From Amycolatopsis pittospori (GTDB lineage Bacteria > Actinomycetota > Actinomycetes > Mycobacteriales > Pseudonocardiaceae), in the NCBI RefSeq assembly GCF_013870525.1, contig NZ_JACBXD010000068.1:1-43938 (forward strand): 43,938 bases of DNA. The letters run 5' to 3'. The position numbers and the translations under genes are program-made. The notes under the pieces are model-generated. The model was not told where the DNA came from, ran no database searches, and saw only the letters and a program-made list of their open reading frames with translations. Positions 15,510 to 22,959 of this stretch are shown here, in pieces; within the stretch, counting starts at the first letter, position 1; every line of letters starts with the position of its first letter.

Positions 15510-16422
15510 GCCGACCGGGTCCGGGGCGCCCGGGCCGGACGGCCGGTTCACGCCGGACAAGCTGCATGACGCCCTCGGGCGTACTTGCGCGCTGCTGGGG
15601 GTGGATCCGGCAGGCGCCCGGCTGCTGAGGTTCACCAACAACGCCGTCTACGAGCTGGCGAGCGCGCCGTTCGTCGTCCGGATCGTCGGCTCCACCCTGC
15701 TGCGGCATCGCGTCGGCACGGTCGTGCGGGTCGCGCGGCATTTCGAACGGCACGACGTGCCGGCGATCCGGCTCCTTCCCGGCTTCGAGCAGCCCCTGCG
15801 GGTCGGCGATCATCTCGTCACGGTCTGGTGGAAAGTGCCGCCGACCGGCCGGAAGGCGAAGTCCGCGGACCTCGCCGCGCTCCTGCGCCGCGTCCACTCC
15901 CTCCCGCCGCCCGACGGGCTCGCCGAATGGGCGCCGTTCGCCGCGGTCCGCGCCCGGGTTTCGGACGCGGAGGAGCTGTCCCAGGGCGACCGGCGGTTCC
16001 TGCTGGAGCGCTGCGCCGAGGTCGAGGAAGGGCTCGCGGCGCTGGACTTCCCGCTCCCCAGGGGCCTGGTCCACGGCGACGCGCACACCGGGAATGTGAT
16101 CCCCGGGCCCGACGGGCCGGTGCTGTGCGATTTCGATTCGTCCTGTGTCGGGCCGCCGGAATGGGACCTCACGCCGCTCGCCGTCGGCCGTGAACGGTTC
16201 GGTGATCCACCGGCCCGCTATCGCGTCTTCGCCGAGCGGTACGGATTCGACGTCACCACGTGGTCCGGCTTCTCGGTACTGCGCGCTATCCGTGAACTGA
16301 AGCTCACCACGAGTGTTCTCCCGATTCTCCGGAGTCACCCCAGCGTGCGTGATGAGCTGCGAAAACGGTTGGATGATCTCCGGAACGGGCATACCGGCGC
16401 CCGCTGGAACCGGTATCGGTGA
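15469..16422 (+). CDS. APH-fold phosphotransferase of unknown substrate
   Basis: A 317-residue kinase-fold protein of the aminoglycoside phosphotransferase/choline kinase superfamily. The catalytic Brenner motif HGDAHTGN is at 202-209 and the metal-binding DFD at 221-223; the N-lobe contains FVVRIVGS with R71 at the usual lysine position. The GTG at 15469 overlaps the XRE-TPR gene by 41 bases in another frame. Similar regulator-phosphotransferase pairs exist in actinobacteria, so the substrate is more likely a cell metabolite or partner than an antibiotic (inference). The R71 in place of the ATP lysine may reflect my alignment. No transfer signs: GC and codon use match the neighbours. Do not read it as a resistance gene on this evidence. 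Confidence 0.85.
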   Translation: MTSPNASTPSTPPEPTGSGAPGPDGRFTPDKLHDALGRTCALLGVDPAGARLLRFTNNAVYELASAPFVVRIVGSTLLRHRVGTVVRVARHFERHDVPAIRLLPGFEQPLRVGDHLVTVWWKVPPTGRKAKSADLAALLRRVHSLPPPDGLAEWAPFAAVRARVSDAEELSQGDRRFLLERCAEVEEGLAALDFPLPRGLVHGDAHTGNVIPGPDGPVLCDFDSSCVGPPEWDLTPLAVGRERFGDPPARYRVFAERYGFDVTTWSGFSVLRAIRELKLTTSVLPILRSHPSVRDELRKRLDDLRNGHTGARWNRYR

Positions 16423-16637
16423 GTCACCCGGGAACGGTAACTTGCACGTGCATTCGCCGACGCCGAATGACCGTTCGTCGCTTGCCCGAAATCACCGATC
16501 AAACGGTGACGAATTCGGCTGGGCTAATCACTTCTATTGGATCAATGCTCCCCCAAATGTGCAACTTGCAGCTACGCTCAGTTATTTAGCGCGCTGAGTT
16601 CACCTGGGGGTTGTTCACCGATCGGTGTCTTCGAAGA

Positions 16638-18719
16638 TCAGAGACGGGCCAAGCGAGCACGCAGTGCGTCCGCCTCCGGGCGACCGAGGCCGACGAAGAT
16701 GGGCAACGCCTGGTCGTAGTACCGCCGGGCCTCCTCGGTTTCGCCTTCCGCCTCGGCGATCTCACCGAAGGCGTGGAGCGTCCTGGCGACCTCGAACCGC
16801 GATCCGGCGGACTCCATGGTGGCGCGCGCCGGTTCGAGTTCGGCCCGTGCGGCCGCGAGGTCCCCGGTGACGGTGAGGGCGCGGCCGAGTTCGATCCGCG
16901 CCCGGGCCACGTTGTAGTCGTCGCCTTCGAGGATGTCGCGAGCGCCGGCGAGGTCGCGGATCCCGGCTTCGGGCTGCCCGGCCCGGACGCGGGTGGCGCC
17001 CAGGTTGATCAGCGCGAGCCCGACGTCGTGCGAGCGCTGCTGCCGTTCGCTGAGCCGGTGGTCCTCCTCGAACCACTTCACCGCGTCATCGAGCCTGCCC
17101 TGTTGCAGGGCGACCAGGCCGAGACCTTCCACCGAGCGGATCTCGACGACGTGGTCGTCGCCGGACTGGGCGGCTTCGCGGCCCGCCTGGTAGTGCCCGA
17201 CGGCTTCGTCGTAGCGGCCGGTACCGCGGCTCGCGGCGCCGCTGCGGTTGTGCATCAGCGCCAGCGCGGACGAGTTGCCCCACGCCCGCGCGCAGCGCAC
17301 ACCGAGCTCGCTGACCCGCAGGAAGTCGGGATAGTGCTTGCGCAGCAGGAAAAGCGGCCACATCGCGGCGGCGAGCTGCCAGCCGAGTTCGGGCAGCTCC
17401 CCGTCCGCGGCCGTCTCGACGGCGGCGATGAGGTTCTCGCGTTCCAGCTCCAGCCAGTCGAGCGCCTCGTCGGAGGAGCCGAAGGTGACCGGCGCCGACG
17501 GCCGGTACTCGTAGCGGTACGGGATCGCGTCCTGATCGGGCGTGGTCAGGACGGCGGTCGCCGACGCCGCGGCCAGGTACCACTCGAGCATCCGGCGGAC
17601 GGCGATGTCGCGGTCGTACTCGTTACCCGCCGTCTTCTCCTTGGCGTGCAGGCGCGCGAGGTCGTGGAACGTGTACCGGTCGTCGCCGCGGTCGATCAAC
17701 AGTCCGACGTCGACGAGCTGGTCCAAGAGGTCGTCGGCGACCTCGGGACGGACGGCGATCGACGCCGCCGCGACGCCGACGCCGAAGTCGGGGCCGGGGT
17801 GCAGGCCGAGCGCCGCGTACAGGGCGGCCGCGTCCGACGGGAGCTCGTCATACGACAGGTTGAAGCTGGCTTCCACCGATTGAGCCTCTTTCGTCGACAG
17901 CGTGGCCAGTCGACGATATTCCTTCCGCAGCTCCGTGGCGATCTTCTCCAGCGACATCTTCGGCCGGGCGGCCAGTTTGGAACTGATCGTGGTGAGCGCG
18001 ATCGGCAGACCGCCGCACAGCTCGGTGATCTTCCCCGCGTGTTCGGCTTCGGCGCCGACCCGGTCGGTGCCCACGGCGCGGCGCAGCAGTTCGGCACTGT
18101 GCGCGGAACCGAAGGGGTTCAGTTCGACCAGCTTCGCGCGGTGTTCGGTCTGGAGCCTGCCGAGACGGCGCCTCGACGTCACGATCACGAGGCTGTCCGC
18201 GCAGGCGGGCAGCAGTGGCAGCACCTGCTCGGTCGAACCCGCGTTGTCGAGCAGCAGGAGCAGTGGCCGGTCGGCGGTCGTCGTCCGGTAGAGGGCGGCG
18301 AGTTCCTCGACGTCCGCGGGCAGCCCCGCCGGCGGGACACCCAGCGCGCGCAGGAACCGGCCGAGCGCCTCGCTCGCGGTGAGCGGGCCGTTGGTGCTGA
18401 ACCCGCCCAGATCCGCCCAGAGGTGTCCGTCGGGGAACCGGTCGCCGAGACGATGTCCCCACGCCGTCGCCAGCGCCGTCTTCCCGATCCCGCCCTGACC
18501 GCTGATCAGTTGCACCGTCGGGCTGCCACCGCCGTCTTCTTCTTGGGACAGCAGCTTTTCGAGCAGACCCAGCTCGGCCGTGCGGTTGGTGAAATGCGCG
18601 GGGGCGTTCGGCAGCTGACGCGGTCCCGAACTCACCTGCCGGGTGAGTTTGCCCGCCGACCGCTGGCGCGGTACCTCCGGTGCGCGGACTTCACCTTCAC
18701 CCGGGATCGGGCTGCCCAT
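16638..18719 (-). CDS. NB-ARC STAND ATPase with TPR repeats (AfsR-like, no SARP domain)
   Basis: 693 residues. A short disordered N-terminus carries the FTNRTAEL entry motif at about 43-50. The NB-ARC ATPase follows: P-loop GQGGIGKT (74-81), Walker B LLLLLDN (153-159), sensor VTSRRRLG (about 180-187) and GLPIAL (237-242). Winged-helix-like sequence ends at about 380. The last 250 residues are tetratricopeptide repeats (ASRGTGRYDEAVGHYQAG, GLVALQQGRLDDAVKWFE, HAFGEIAEAEGETEEARRYYDQ). This is the AfsR/GutR plan without the N-terminal SARP DNA-binding domain, so it probably signals through a partner. A GAGGGG ribosome-binding site precedes the ATG. It faces a 357-bp region with two GGGTTACCC dyads. 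Confidence 0.9.
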   Translation of the reverse strand: MGSPIPGEGEVRAPEVPRQRSAGKLTRQVSSGPRQLPNAPAHFTNRTAELGLLEKLLSQEEDGGGSPTVQLISGQGGIGKTALATAWGHRLGDRFPDGHLWADLGGFSTNGPLTASEALGRFLRALGVPPAGLPADVEELAALYRTTTADRPLLLLLDNAGSTEQVLPLLPACADSLVIVTSRRRLGRLQTEHRAKLVELNPFGSAHSAELLRRAVGTDRVGAEAEHAGKITELCGGLPIALTTISSKLAARPKMSLEKIATELRKEYRRLATLSTKEAQSVEASFNLSYDELPSDAAALYAALGLHPGPDFGVGVAAASIAVRPEVADDLLDQLVDVGLLIDRGDDRYTFHDLARLHAKEKTAGNEYDRDIAVRRMLEWYLAAASATAVLTTPDQDAIPYRYEYRPSAPVTFGSSDEALDWLELERENLIAAVETAADGELPELGWQLAAAMWPLFLLRKHYPDFLRVSELGVRCARAWGNSSALALMHNRSGAASRGTGRYDEAVGHYQAGREAAQSGDDHVVEIRSVEGLGLVALQQGRLDDAVKWFEEDHRLSERQQRSHDVGLALINLGATRVRAGQPEAGIRDLAGARDILEGDDYNVARARIELGRALTVTGDLAAARAELEPARATMESAGSRFEVARTLHAFGEIAEAEGETEEARRYYDQALPIFVGLGRPEADALRARLARL

Positions 18720-18735
18720 CGATCATCCCCTCTGT

Positions 18736-18890
18736 GGGTTACCCCAGCGACGCGTAGAGCATCGCGGGCATGATCCGGAGAGGACAGCGAAACCGGCCAA
18801 ATGCGGCCGGATGGAGCAAAGCCGGTAACAGCTTTACGTCGTGGGGCAAGGCAAAGATCCTGTAGCACTTACGCTCTAGTTGGGTTACCC
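18736..18890. promoter_or_regulatory. Two GGGTTACCC dyads upstream of the STAND ATPase gene
   Basis: GGGT-T-ACCC occurs at 18736-18744, 16 bp before the start codon, and at 18882-18890, where CTAG flanks it on both sides (18876-18895). The pair could be an operator set for the STAND gene. The binding protein is unknown. Confidence 0.4.
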
Positions 18891-18927
18891 GCTAGCACCG
18901 CTCAGCGGTCGCGAAAGGCCTCGCGGT

Positions 18928-18988
18928 CAGTGTCCCCAATGTCGCATTAGAGACGCTCAGTGTCTCTAATGCGACATTGGGGACACTG
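18928..18988. terminator. Perfect 27-bp-arm inverted repeat downstream of the copper operon
   Basis: Arms 18928-18954 and 18962-18988 are exact complements with a seven-base loop. Each arm contains AATG-TCG-CATT, a small palindrome inside the larger one. It is the second hairpin after CopD and has no T run. It belongs to the nested-palindrome family. A terminator or mRNA-end stabiliser role is inferred from its position. Confidence 0.7.
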
Positions 18989-19045
18989 GTCGTGGGCCAC
19001 TCCCGCCCGCCCGCCCGCGAAGACGCCATGTTCACGATGTTGAGG

Positions 19046-19068
19046 GTTGTGAAAGTGCCCTTCGCAAC
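19046..19068 (-). terminator. Short hairpin just after the CopD gene
   Basis: GTTGTGAAAG and CTTCGCAAC pair imperfectly beside the CopD stop codon. It looks like a weaker or decayed relative of the long element next to it. Confidence 0.4.
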
Positions 19069-19076
19069 ACCGAGGC

Positions 19077-20108
19077 CTAGGACGTCGGGACGACCGGGGC
19101 ACGCGTGAGGACGACCGCGAAACCGAACGCCAGCCCCATGACGGTCAGTTCCAGCGTCGCCCAGGCGGCCAGCGCCGTGCGGTTGTGCCGGACGATCTGG
19201 GGCATCAGCTTCCACCGCGTGTACGCGCCGAGTCCCGCGATCACCCCGGTGCACAACAGTTTCAGCAGCACCAATTGTCCGTAAGGCGTGGTGAACACGC
19301 CTTCCCAGAACCCGAGCGACGGGTTGAGCGAGATCTCGATCAGTCCGTTGAACAACCCGGTCGCCGCACCGAGGATCAGGCACAGGGTCGCCAGTTTGGA
19401 GAACCGCGGCAGCGCGTGCGCCAGCAGCGTCCGGTTCCCGACGAGCAGCACCGCCATCGCGCCGAGCCCGCCGGTCCAGGCGACGGCGCTCATCACGTGC
19501 AGTTCCATCGAGATCATCGTGTAGTCGTGGTAGTTCCAGTTCGACGCGTGCCCGGTGACCGGCAACGGAAGCAGCGCGAACAGCCCGAGTCCCACGCGGA
19601 CCTCGGCGGGCACCTTTTCCCCGTGCTTCAACGCGAGCACGCCGAGTCCCGCGTGCAGCAGCGCCAGTACCGCGACGATCAGCAGCGCCTTCCCGGCGCC
19701 GACGTCGGCGATGTAGCCGCCGACGTCCGAAATGGACAGTGTGCTGGATCCGGGCCGGTACTCGGCGGTCTGCAGGATCAGCGCGACGAGCGCGGTCGTC
19801 GCCCACACCAGCGCCGCCGCGACACTCGCGGGCCGCGCGATGCGCATGATCGGCTCGGAAAGCTTCGGCCGGTCGTAGCCGACCAGCACCGAAAGCAGCG
19901 CGAGCCCGATCGTCGCGACCGCGGAGATGTCCAGCAGTACCCGCACGATCGGGATGGAGACCGAGACCGCCTCGCTGACCTGCGCCACTCCGGGCACCGG
20001 CGCGGTGGCCGTCAGCGCGACGCCGATCAGCGCGCCGACGATCGCGGCCGTCACCACACAGAACAGGACGGCGACGCGGGCGCGCGAGGTGGTCTCGGCC
20101 TGTGTCAT
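19077..20108 (-). CDS. copD: Copper resistance D (CopD) family membrane protein
   Basis: 343 residues with about eight or nine membrane helices and no soluble domain. The CopD core is recognisable: HASNWNYHDYTMISMELHVMSAVAWTGGLGAM with histidines near membrane segments, and the later LILGAATGLFNGLIEI and YGQLVLLKLLCTGVIAGLGAYTRWKL. CopD proteins take part in copper passage across the membrane, usually alongside CopC. It starts with ATG inside the last bases of copC (four-base overlap) and ends the operon before the two hairpins. The order YcnI-CopC-CopD matches the Bacillus ycnK-J-I type genes where CopC and CopD are fused in YcnJ. Copper import or homeostasis is likely; direction cannot be read from sequence. 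Confidence 0.9.
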   Translation of the reverse strand: MTQAETTSRARVAVLFCVVTAAIVGALIGVALTATAPVPGVAQVSEAVSVSIPIVRVLLDISAVATIGLALLSVLVGYDRPKLSEPIMRIARPASVAAALVWATTALVALILQTAEYRPGSSTLSISDVGGYIADVGAGKALLIVAVLALLHAGLGVLALKHGEKVPAEVRVGLGLFALLPLPVTGHASNWNYHDYTMISMELHVMSAVAWTGGLGAMAVLLVGNRTLLAHALPRFSKLATLCLILGAATGLFNGLIEISLNPSLGFWEGVFTTPYGQLVLLKLLCTGVIAGLGAYTRWKLMPQIVRHNRTALAAWATLELTVMGLAFGFAVVLTRAPVVPTS

Positions 20109-20668
20109 GACCCGCTCTTCTCCTTGTCACCGGCGCCGGTGCGCAGGGCGACGGTCAGTCCGACGGCGAGCAGTACGACGGCGCCCGCGATCCACACCCA
20201 GATCGGTACCCCGGACGAGCTTTCTCCGCCGGTCGCCGGAGTGGTCGTCGCTTCGCCGCCGCCGCTCCTGGCCGCGTCGACGGACGCCGGTGTCCCGGTG
20301 CCCGCGGCGGTGAGGGTGAACGGCACCTCACCGGTGACGGCGTGGCCGTCGGCCGAAAGGATCCGGTAGCCGATCTTGTACTCGCCCGCCGGGCCGAGTG
20401 GCCGCAGCGGCACTGACACGACGCTGTCCCGGACCTCGACCTGGCCTTCGGCCCACTGTCCGCCGCCCGGTCCGATGACCGCGATCTGGTTGACGTTCGC
20501 GGCCTGGACGTACTGGTCGAACGTGAGCGTGATCTTCGCGGGCCCGGCGGCGACCGAAGCGCCCTTCGCCGGGTCGGACGAGATCAGCACGTTGTGCGCC
20601 AGCGCAGGGGTGGCGGTGGCGAGCCACGCCACCCCTGCGACTGCCAGCGCGATGAGCGCTTTCCGCAT
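20105..20668 (-). CDS. copC: CopC-domain copper-binding protein with C-terminal membrane anchor
   Basis: 187 residues. A signal peptide (1-24, ending ATPALA) leaves His25 as the first mature residue, the classic Cu(II) ligand of CopC. The CopC beta-sandwich covers about 25-125 and includes FDQYVQAANV and the second ligand region LSADGHAVTGEVPF. A Ser/Thr/Gly-rich linker leads to one membrane helix (PIWVWIAGAVVLLAVGLTV), so it stays on the outer face. It directly abuts the ycnI gene and overlaps copD by four bases. Copper binding is strongly supported by family; its donor or recipient is probably CopD. Confidence 0.92.
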   Translation of the reverse strand: MRKALIALAVAGVAWLATATPALAHNVLISSDPAKGASVAAGPAKITLTFDQYVQAANVNQIAVIGPGGGQWAEGQVEVRDSVVSVPLRPLGPAGEYKIGYRILSADGHAVTGEVPFTLTAAGTGTPASVDAARSGGGEATTTPATGGESSSGVPIWVWIAGAVVLLAVGLTVALRTGAGDKEKSGS

Positions 20669-21445
20669 TTATTCGGTTCCCTCGGTGTTGCTGTTCTTGC
20701 TGGAAGCGGCGGCCGTCGCGCGACGGGCGCGCAGGGTGGCACCGGCGCCGACGCCGAGACCGAGCGCGCCGACGACCAGCCCGGCGCCGCCGAGCCAGCG
20801 GGCGGTGTTGTCGGACGACGAAGAAGCCTCGTGCGAGTCTTCGGCCTTCGCGTCGCCGCCGTGCGCGCCGCCGTGTCCGTCCGCGGACTTCTCGGCGAGC
20901 TTCACGCTCGGCGCGGGGTGCTCCGGCTCCTCACCGTTGGCCGGGGTCGGCTGGTTCCACTCGACGACCTTGCCGTTCTCATACGTCTGGGTGGCCGGGA
21001 ACTCCACCGCGTCGAGGTTCGTCGGGAACGCGCCGGCGCTGATCTGGAACTCCTGGAACTCGGTCGAACCGGCGGCGATCTTGGTGCCGGGCTGCGCGGT
21101 CCACGAGACCTTGGTGACGGCTTCGGTGATCTGCGTGCCGGACGGCGTGGTCACCGGGCTGGGCAGCTTGGACTTGACCACTTCGGCGGTCCAGCCGGGG
21201 ATCGGCTTGGTGCGCACGGACCCGAAGGCGTACTCGGGCTTGATGGTGATCTCGACCTTGACCGTGCCGGCGTCCTTCTCCTCGTTGGGGACACGGAAGA
21301 AGATCGAGCCGTAGCCGCCCTTCGACGGCTGGGGGCCGTAGACGTTGGCGGTGACGTGGGCCGAAGCGACCCCGGCCGACAGCAGACCGGTGATACCGAC
21401 GGTGGCGGCCAGGAAACCGGCGCGCTTGAAGACGTGCTTGGACAC
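20669..21445 (-). CDS. ycnI: YcnI-like (DUF1775) copper-associated surface protein
   Basis: 258 residues. A signal peptide ends at SAGVASA, giving a mature N-terminal His30 (AHVTANVYGP). The DUF1775 domain spans about 30-170 and includes GSIFFRVPNEE, PGWTAEV and VSWTAQPGTKI; YcnI proteins bind Cu(II) through the N-terminal histidine and neighbouring Glu/Trp residues. A low-complexity His/Ala/Ser segment (HGGAHGGD) and one membrane helix follow, so it is anchored outside. GTG is preceded by CAGGAG with five-base spacing. That ribosome-binding site is exactly complementary to the stop region of the gene upstream, which could control translation. First gene of the YcnI-CopC-CopD set. Confidence 0.92.
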   Translation of the reverse strand: MSKHVFKRAGFLAATVGITGLLSAGVASAHVTANVYGPQPSKGGYGSIFFRVPNEEKDAGTVKVEITIKPEYAFGSVRTKPIPGWTAEVVKSKLPSPVTTPSGTQITEAVTKVSWTAQPGTKIAAGSTEFQEFQISAGAFPTNLDAVEFPATQTYENGKVVEWNQPTPANGEEPEHPAPSVKLAEKSADGHGGAHGGDAKAEDSHEASSSSDNTARWLGGAGLVVGALGLGVGAGATLRARRATAAASSKNSNTEGTE

Positions 21446-21450
21446 GAAAA

Positions 21451-21523
21451 CTCCTGAACATGAGTGAAAAGGCGGGTTCGGGGACCTCGCCGGAGTAAGG
21501 GGGGATGAGCTGCGGTTCAGGAG
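21451..21523 (-). promoter_or_regulatory. Inverted repeat pairing the ycnI ribosome-binding site with the previous gene's stop codon
   Basis: On the minus strand CTCCTGAAC, containing the TGA of the upstream membrane-protein gene (21515-21523), is followed 55 bases later by GTTCAGGAG, which contains the ycnI Shine-Dalgarno sequence (21451-21459). Nine consecutive base pairs are possible in a read-through mRNA. That would hide the ycnI ribosome-binding site unless a ribosome reaches the stop codon. Confidence 0.45.
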
Positions 21524-22068
21524 AACAGTGGCGGGCCGCGCCTGCCGTGGACCCGGCGCAGGTCGACCCCGACCAGGTGACCGGGGCCCGACGGCCGGGC
21601 GAGTACCGGCGACGGCGTCGCCGCCGGCACCGGGAGCGCGTTGAGGATGAACGGGACCAGCGCGCGCAGGCAGGCGAGGACCCCGAGCAGCAGTCCGTCG
21701 GCCTTGGCCAGCAGCAACGCGGTGACCAGCGTGGCGACGACGTGCGCCGCGGTCATCGCCAGTCCACCGGAGACGGGGGCGGGTTCGTCGTGCATCAACT
21801 CGTGGCTGCTCAGTGAGCTGAGCACGAGGTGCATCACGACCTGGCCCGCGCCGAGATCGACGATCGTGGCGAGCGGGCCGCGGGCCTTGGCGGCGAGCGC
21901 GGCGGCGTTCCAGCCGATGAGCACGGTGAGCAACAACGTCATCGCCGTATCGGGTACCTCGCCGTCCCCGATCACGTGAGCGGTCACGGCGAGCGCCGCC
22001 GAGCTCACGCCGAGCAAGCCGCCACGCACGGCGCGTAACGCGCTCCGGTGATGACGTGGCTTGCTCAC
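21517..22068 (-). CDS. Four- or five-helix membrane protein linked to the copper operon
   Basis: I do not recognise a named family. From the GTG at 22068 it has 183 residues: a basic N-terminus, then membrane segments (GGLLGVSSAALAVTAHVIGDG, TAMTLLLTVLIGWNAAALA, TIVDLGAGQVVMHLVLSSLS, GLAMTAAHVVATLVTALLLAKADGLLLG) and a basic, Pro-rich tail. Histidines sit in or near helices (AHVIGDG, VMHLVL, SSHELMHDE, TAAHVV), suggesting metal contact. It lies 71 bp upstream of ycnI on the same strand, so a copper role is plausible by context only. An ATG at 22167 would add 33 basic residues that look non-coding. The start is uncertain. Confidence 0.7.
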   Translation of the reverse strand: MSKPRHHRSALRAVRGGLLGVSSAALAVTAHVIGDGEVPDTAMTLLLTVLIGWNAAALAAKARGPLATIVDLGAGQVVMHLVLSSLSSHELMHDEPAPVSGGLAMTAAHVVATLVTALLLAKADGLLLGVLACLRALVPFILNALPVPAATPSPVLARPSGPGHLVGVDLRRVHGRRGPPLFS

Positions 22069-22213
22069 GGGGTGAAGGGTATGCGACGTCCGGCCGAGCG
22101 GTCGATGTCCTCCCGGCTGTTGAGCAGTGAGAAAGACGCTGGCCGGACGGCGCGTGCGGTTGCCCATCTAGGCCATATGGGGAAGGTTTACAGGATAAAA
22201 GGCGGTAAACAGG

Positions 22214-22239
22214 GGTTTGGCCGCGTGTGGTTTGGGTAG
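22214..22239 (+). promoter_or_regulatory. Possible stress-sigma (SigB/SigF type) promoter for the osmoprotectant operon
   Basis: GGTTT (22214-22218), 15 bases, then GGGTAG (22234-22239). Actinobacterial SigB/SigF promoters read roughly GTTT-N14-16-GGGTAY; the last base here differs. The site is about 70 bp before the first start codon of the OpuC-type operon. General stress sigma factors control osmotic response in related bacteria, so the assignment fits the genes, but it is a sequence match only. A separate GTTTAC-N13-GTAAAC inverted repeat lies just upstream at 22186-22210 and may be an operator. Confidence 0.5.
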
Positions 22240-22311
22240 TCAGGCTCCCGATACAGCTACTCCGAATGGGTGAGGACTCTCACTCAGAGGCGGCGGGAGA
22301 ACCAGCACGCG

Positions 22312-22959
22312 ATGAACCTCTTCGAGTACATCTCGGATCGGTGGGACAGACTCGCCCTCCAGGGGCTCCTCCATGTCAGCGCGGTCGTGCAGTGCACGAT
22401 CCTGGCCGCCGTGCTCGGCGTGCTGATCGGTGTCGCGGTCTACCGCAGCCCGGTCGGGTCGGCGGTGGCCACGGCGCTGGCGAGCACGATCCTCACCGTT
22501 CCCTCCTTCGCCCTCCTGGGTCTCCTCATCCCCGTGCTCGGCCTCGGCGCGAACACCACGGTCGTCGCGCTGGTGCTCTACGCGCTGCTGCCGATCGTCC
22601 GGAACACCATCGTCGGGCTGAGCGGAGTCGATCCGGCGGTCAGTGACGCGGCACGCGGGATCGGCATGAGCCGGGTCGGCGTGCTGACCAGGGTGGAGCT
22701 GCGGCTCGCCTGGCCCGCGATCCTCGCCGGCATGCGGGTCGCGACGCAGATGCTGATGGGCATCGCGGTCATCGCGGCCTACGCGAAGGGCCCGGGCCTC
22801 GGCTCCGAGGTCTTCTCCGGGCTCACCAACGCGGGGAGCACGAACTCCCTCAACCAGGCACTCACCGGGACGCTCGGGGTGGTCGTCCTCGCGCTGGTCC
22901 TCGACGCCGTTTACGTCCTGATCAACCGTTTGACCGTCTCTAGGGGTGTCCGTGGCTGA
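22312..22959 (+). CDS. Osmoprotectant ABC transporter permease 1 (OpuC/OpuB type)
   Basis: 215 residues with about five or six membrane helices. The inner-membrane permease of a glycine betaine/choline/carnitine importer: LSGVDPAVSDAARGIGMSRVGVLTRVELRLAWPAILAGMR carries the EAA-type cytoplasmic loop that contacts the ATPase, and IAAYAKGPGLGSEVF and TNSLNQALTGTL are typical of OpuB/OpuC permeases. I choose the ATG at 22312 (CGGGAG about 12 bases upstream); a GTG at 22270 adds 14 polar residues. It overlaps the ATPase gene by eight bases. First gene of the operon, in front of which lies the stress-type promoter. Confidence 0.92.
   Translation: MNLFEYISDRWDRLALQGLLHVSAVVQCTILAAVLGVLIGVAVYRSPVGSAVATALASTILTVPSFALLGLLIPVLGLGANTTVVALVLYALLPIVRNTIVGLSGVDPAVSDAARGIGMSRVGVLTRVELRLAWPAILAGMRVATQMLMGIAVIAAYAKGPGLGSEVFSGLTNAGSTNSLNQALTGTLGVVVLALVLDAVYVLINRLTVSRGVRG

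Larger units (their letters stand above)
18720..19076. other. 357-bp gene-free stretch: STAND gene promoter side and CopD 3' side
   Basis: The left part is the upstream region of the STAND gene and holds two GGGTTACCC dyads (18736-18744, 18882-18890); the second is flanked by CTAG on both sides. The right part holds the long inverted repeat at 18928-18988 and a smaller hairpin at 19046-19068, both after the CopD stop. No gene seen. Confidence 0.65.

Noticed and set aside
15469..16422. Aminoglycoside resistance gene
   Set aside because: The fold fits, but the gene is fused by overlap to a regulator and the family is very broad; no evidence supports antibiotic modification.
16611..18773. 720-codon plus-strand frame opposite the STAND ATPase gene
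   Set aside because: It lacks any recognisable domain and is the antisense of intact P-loop, Walker B and TPR motifs.
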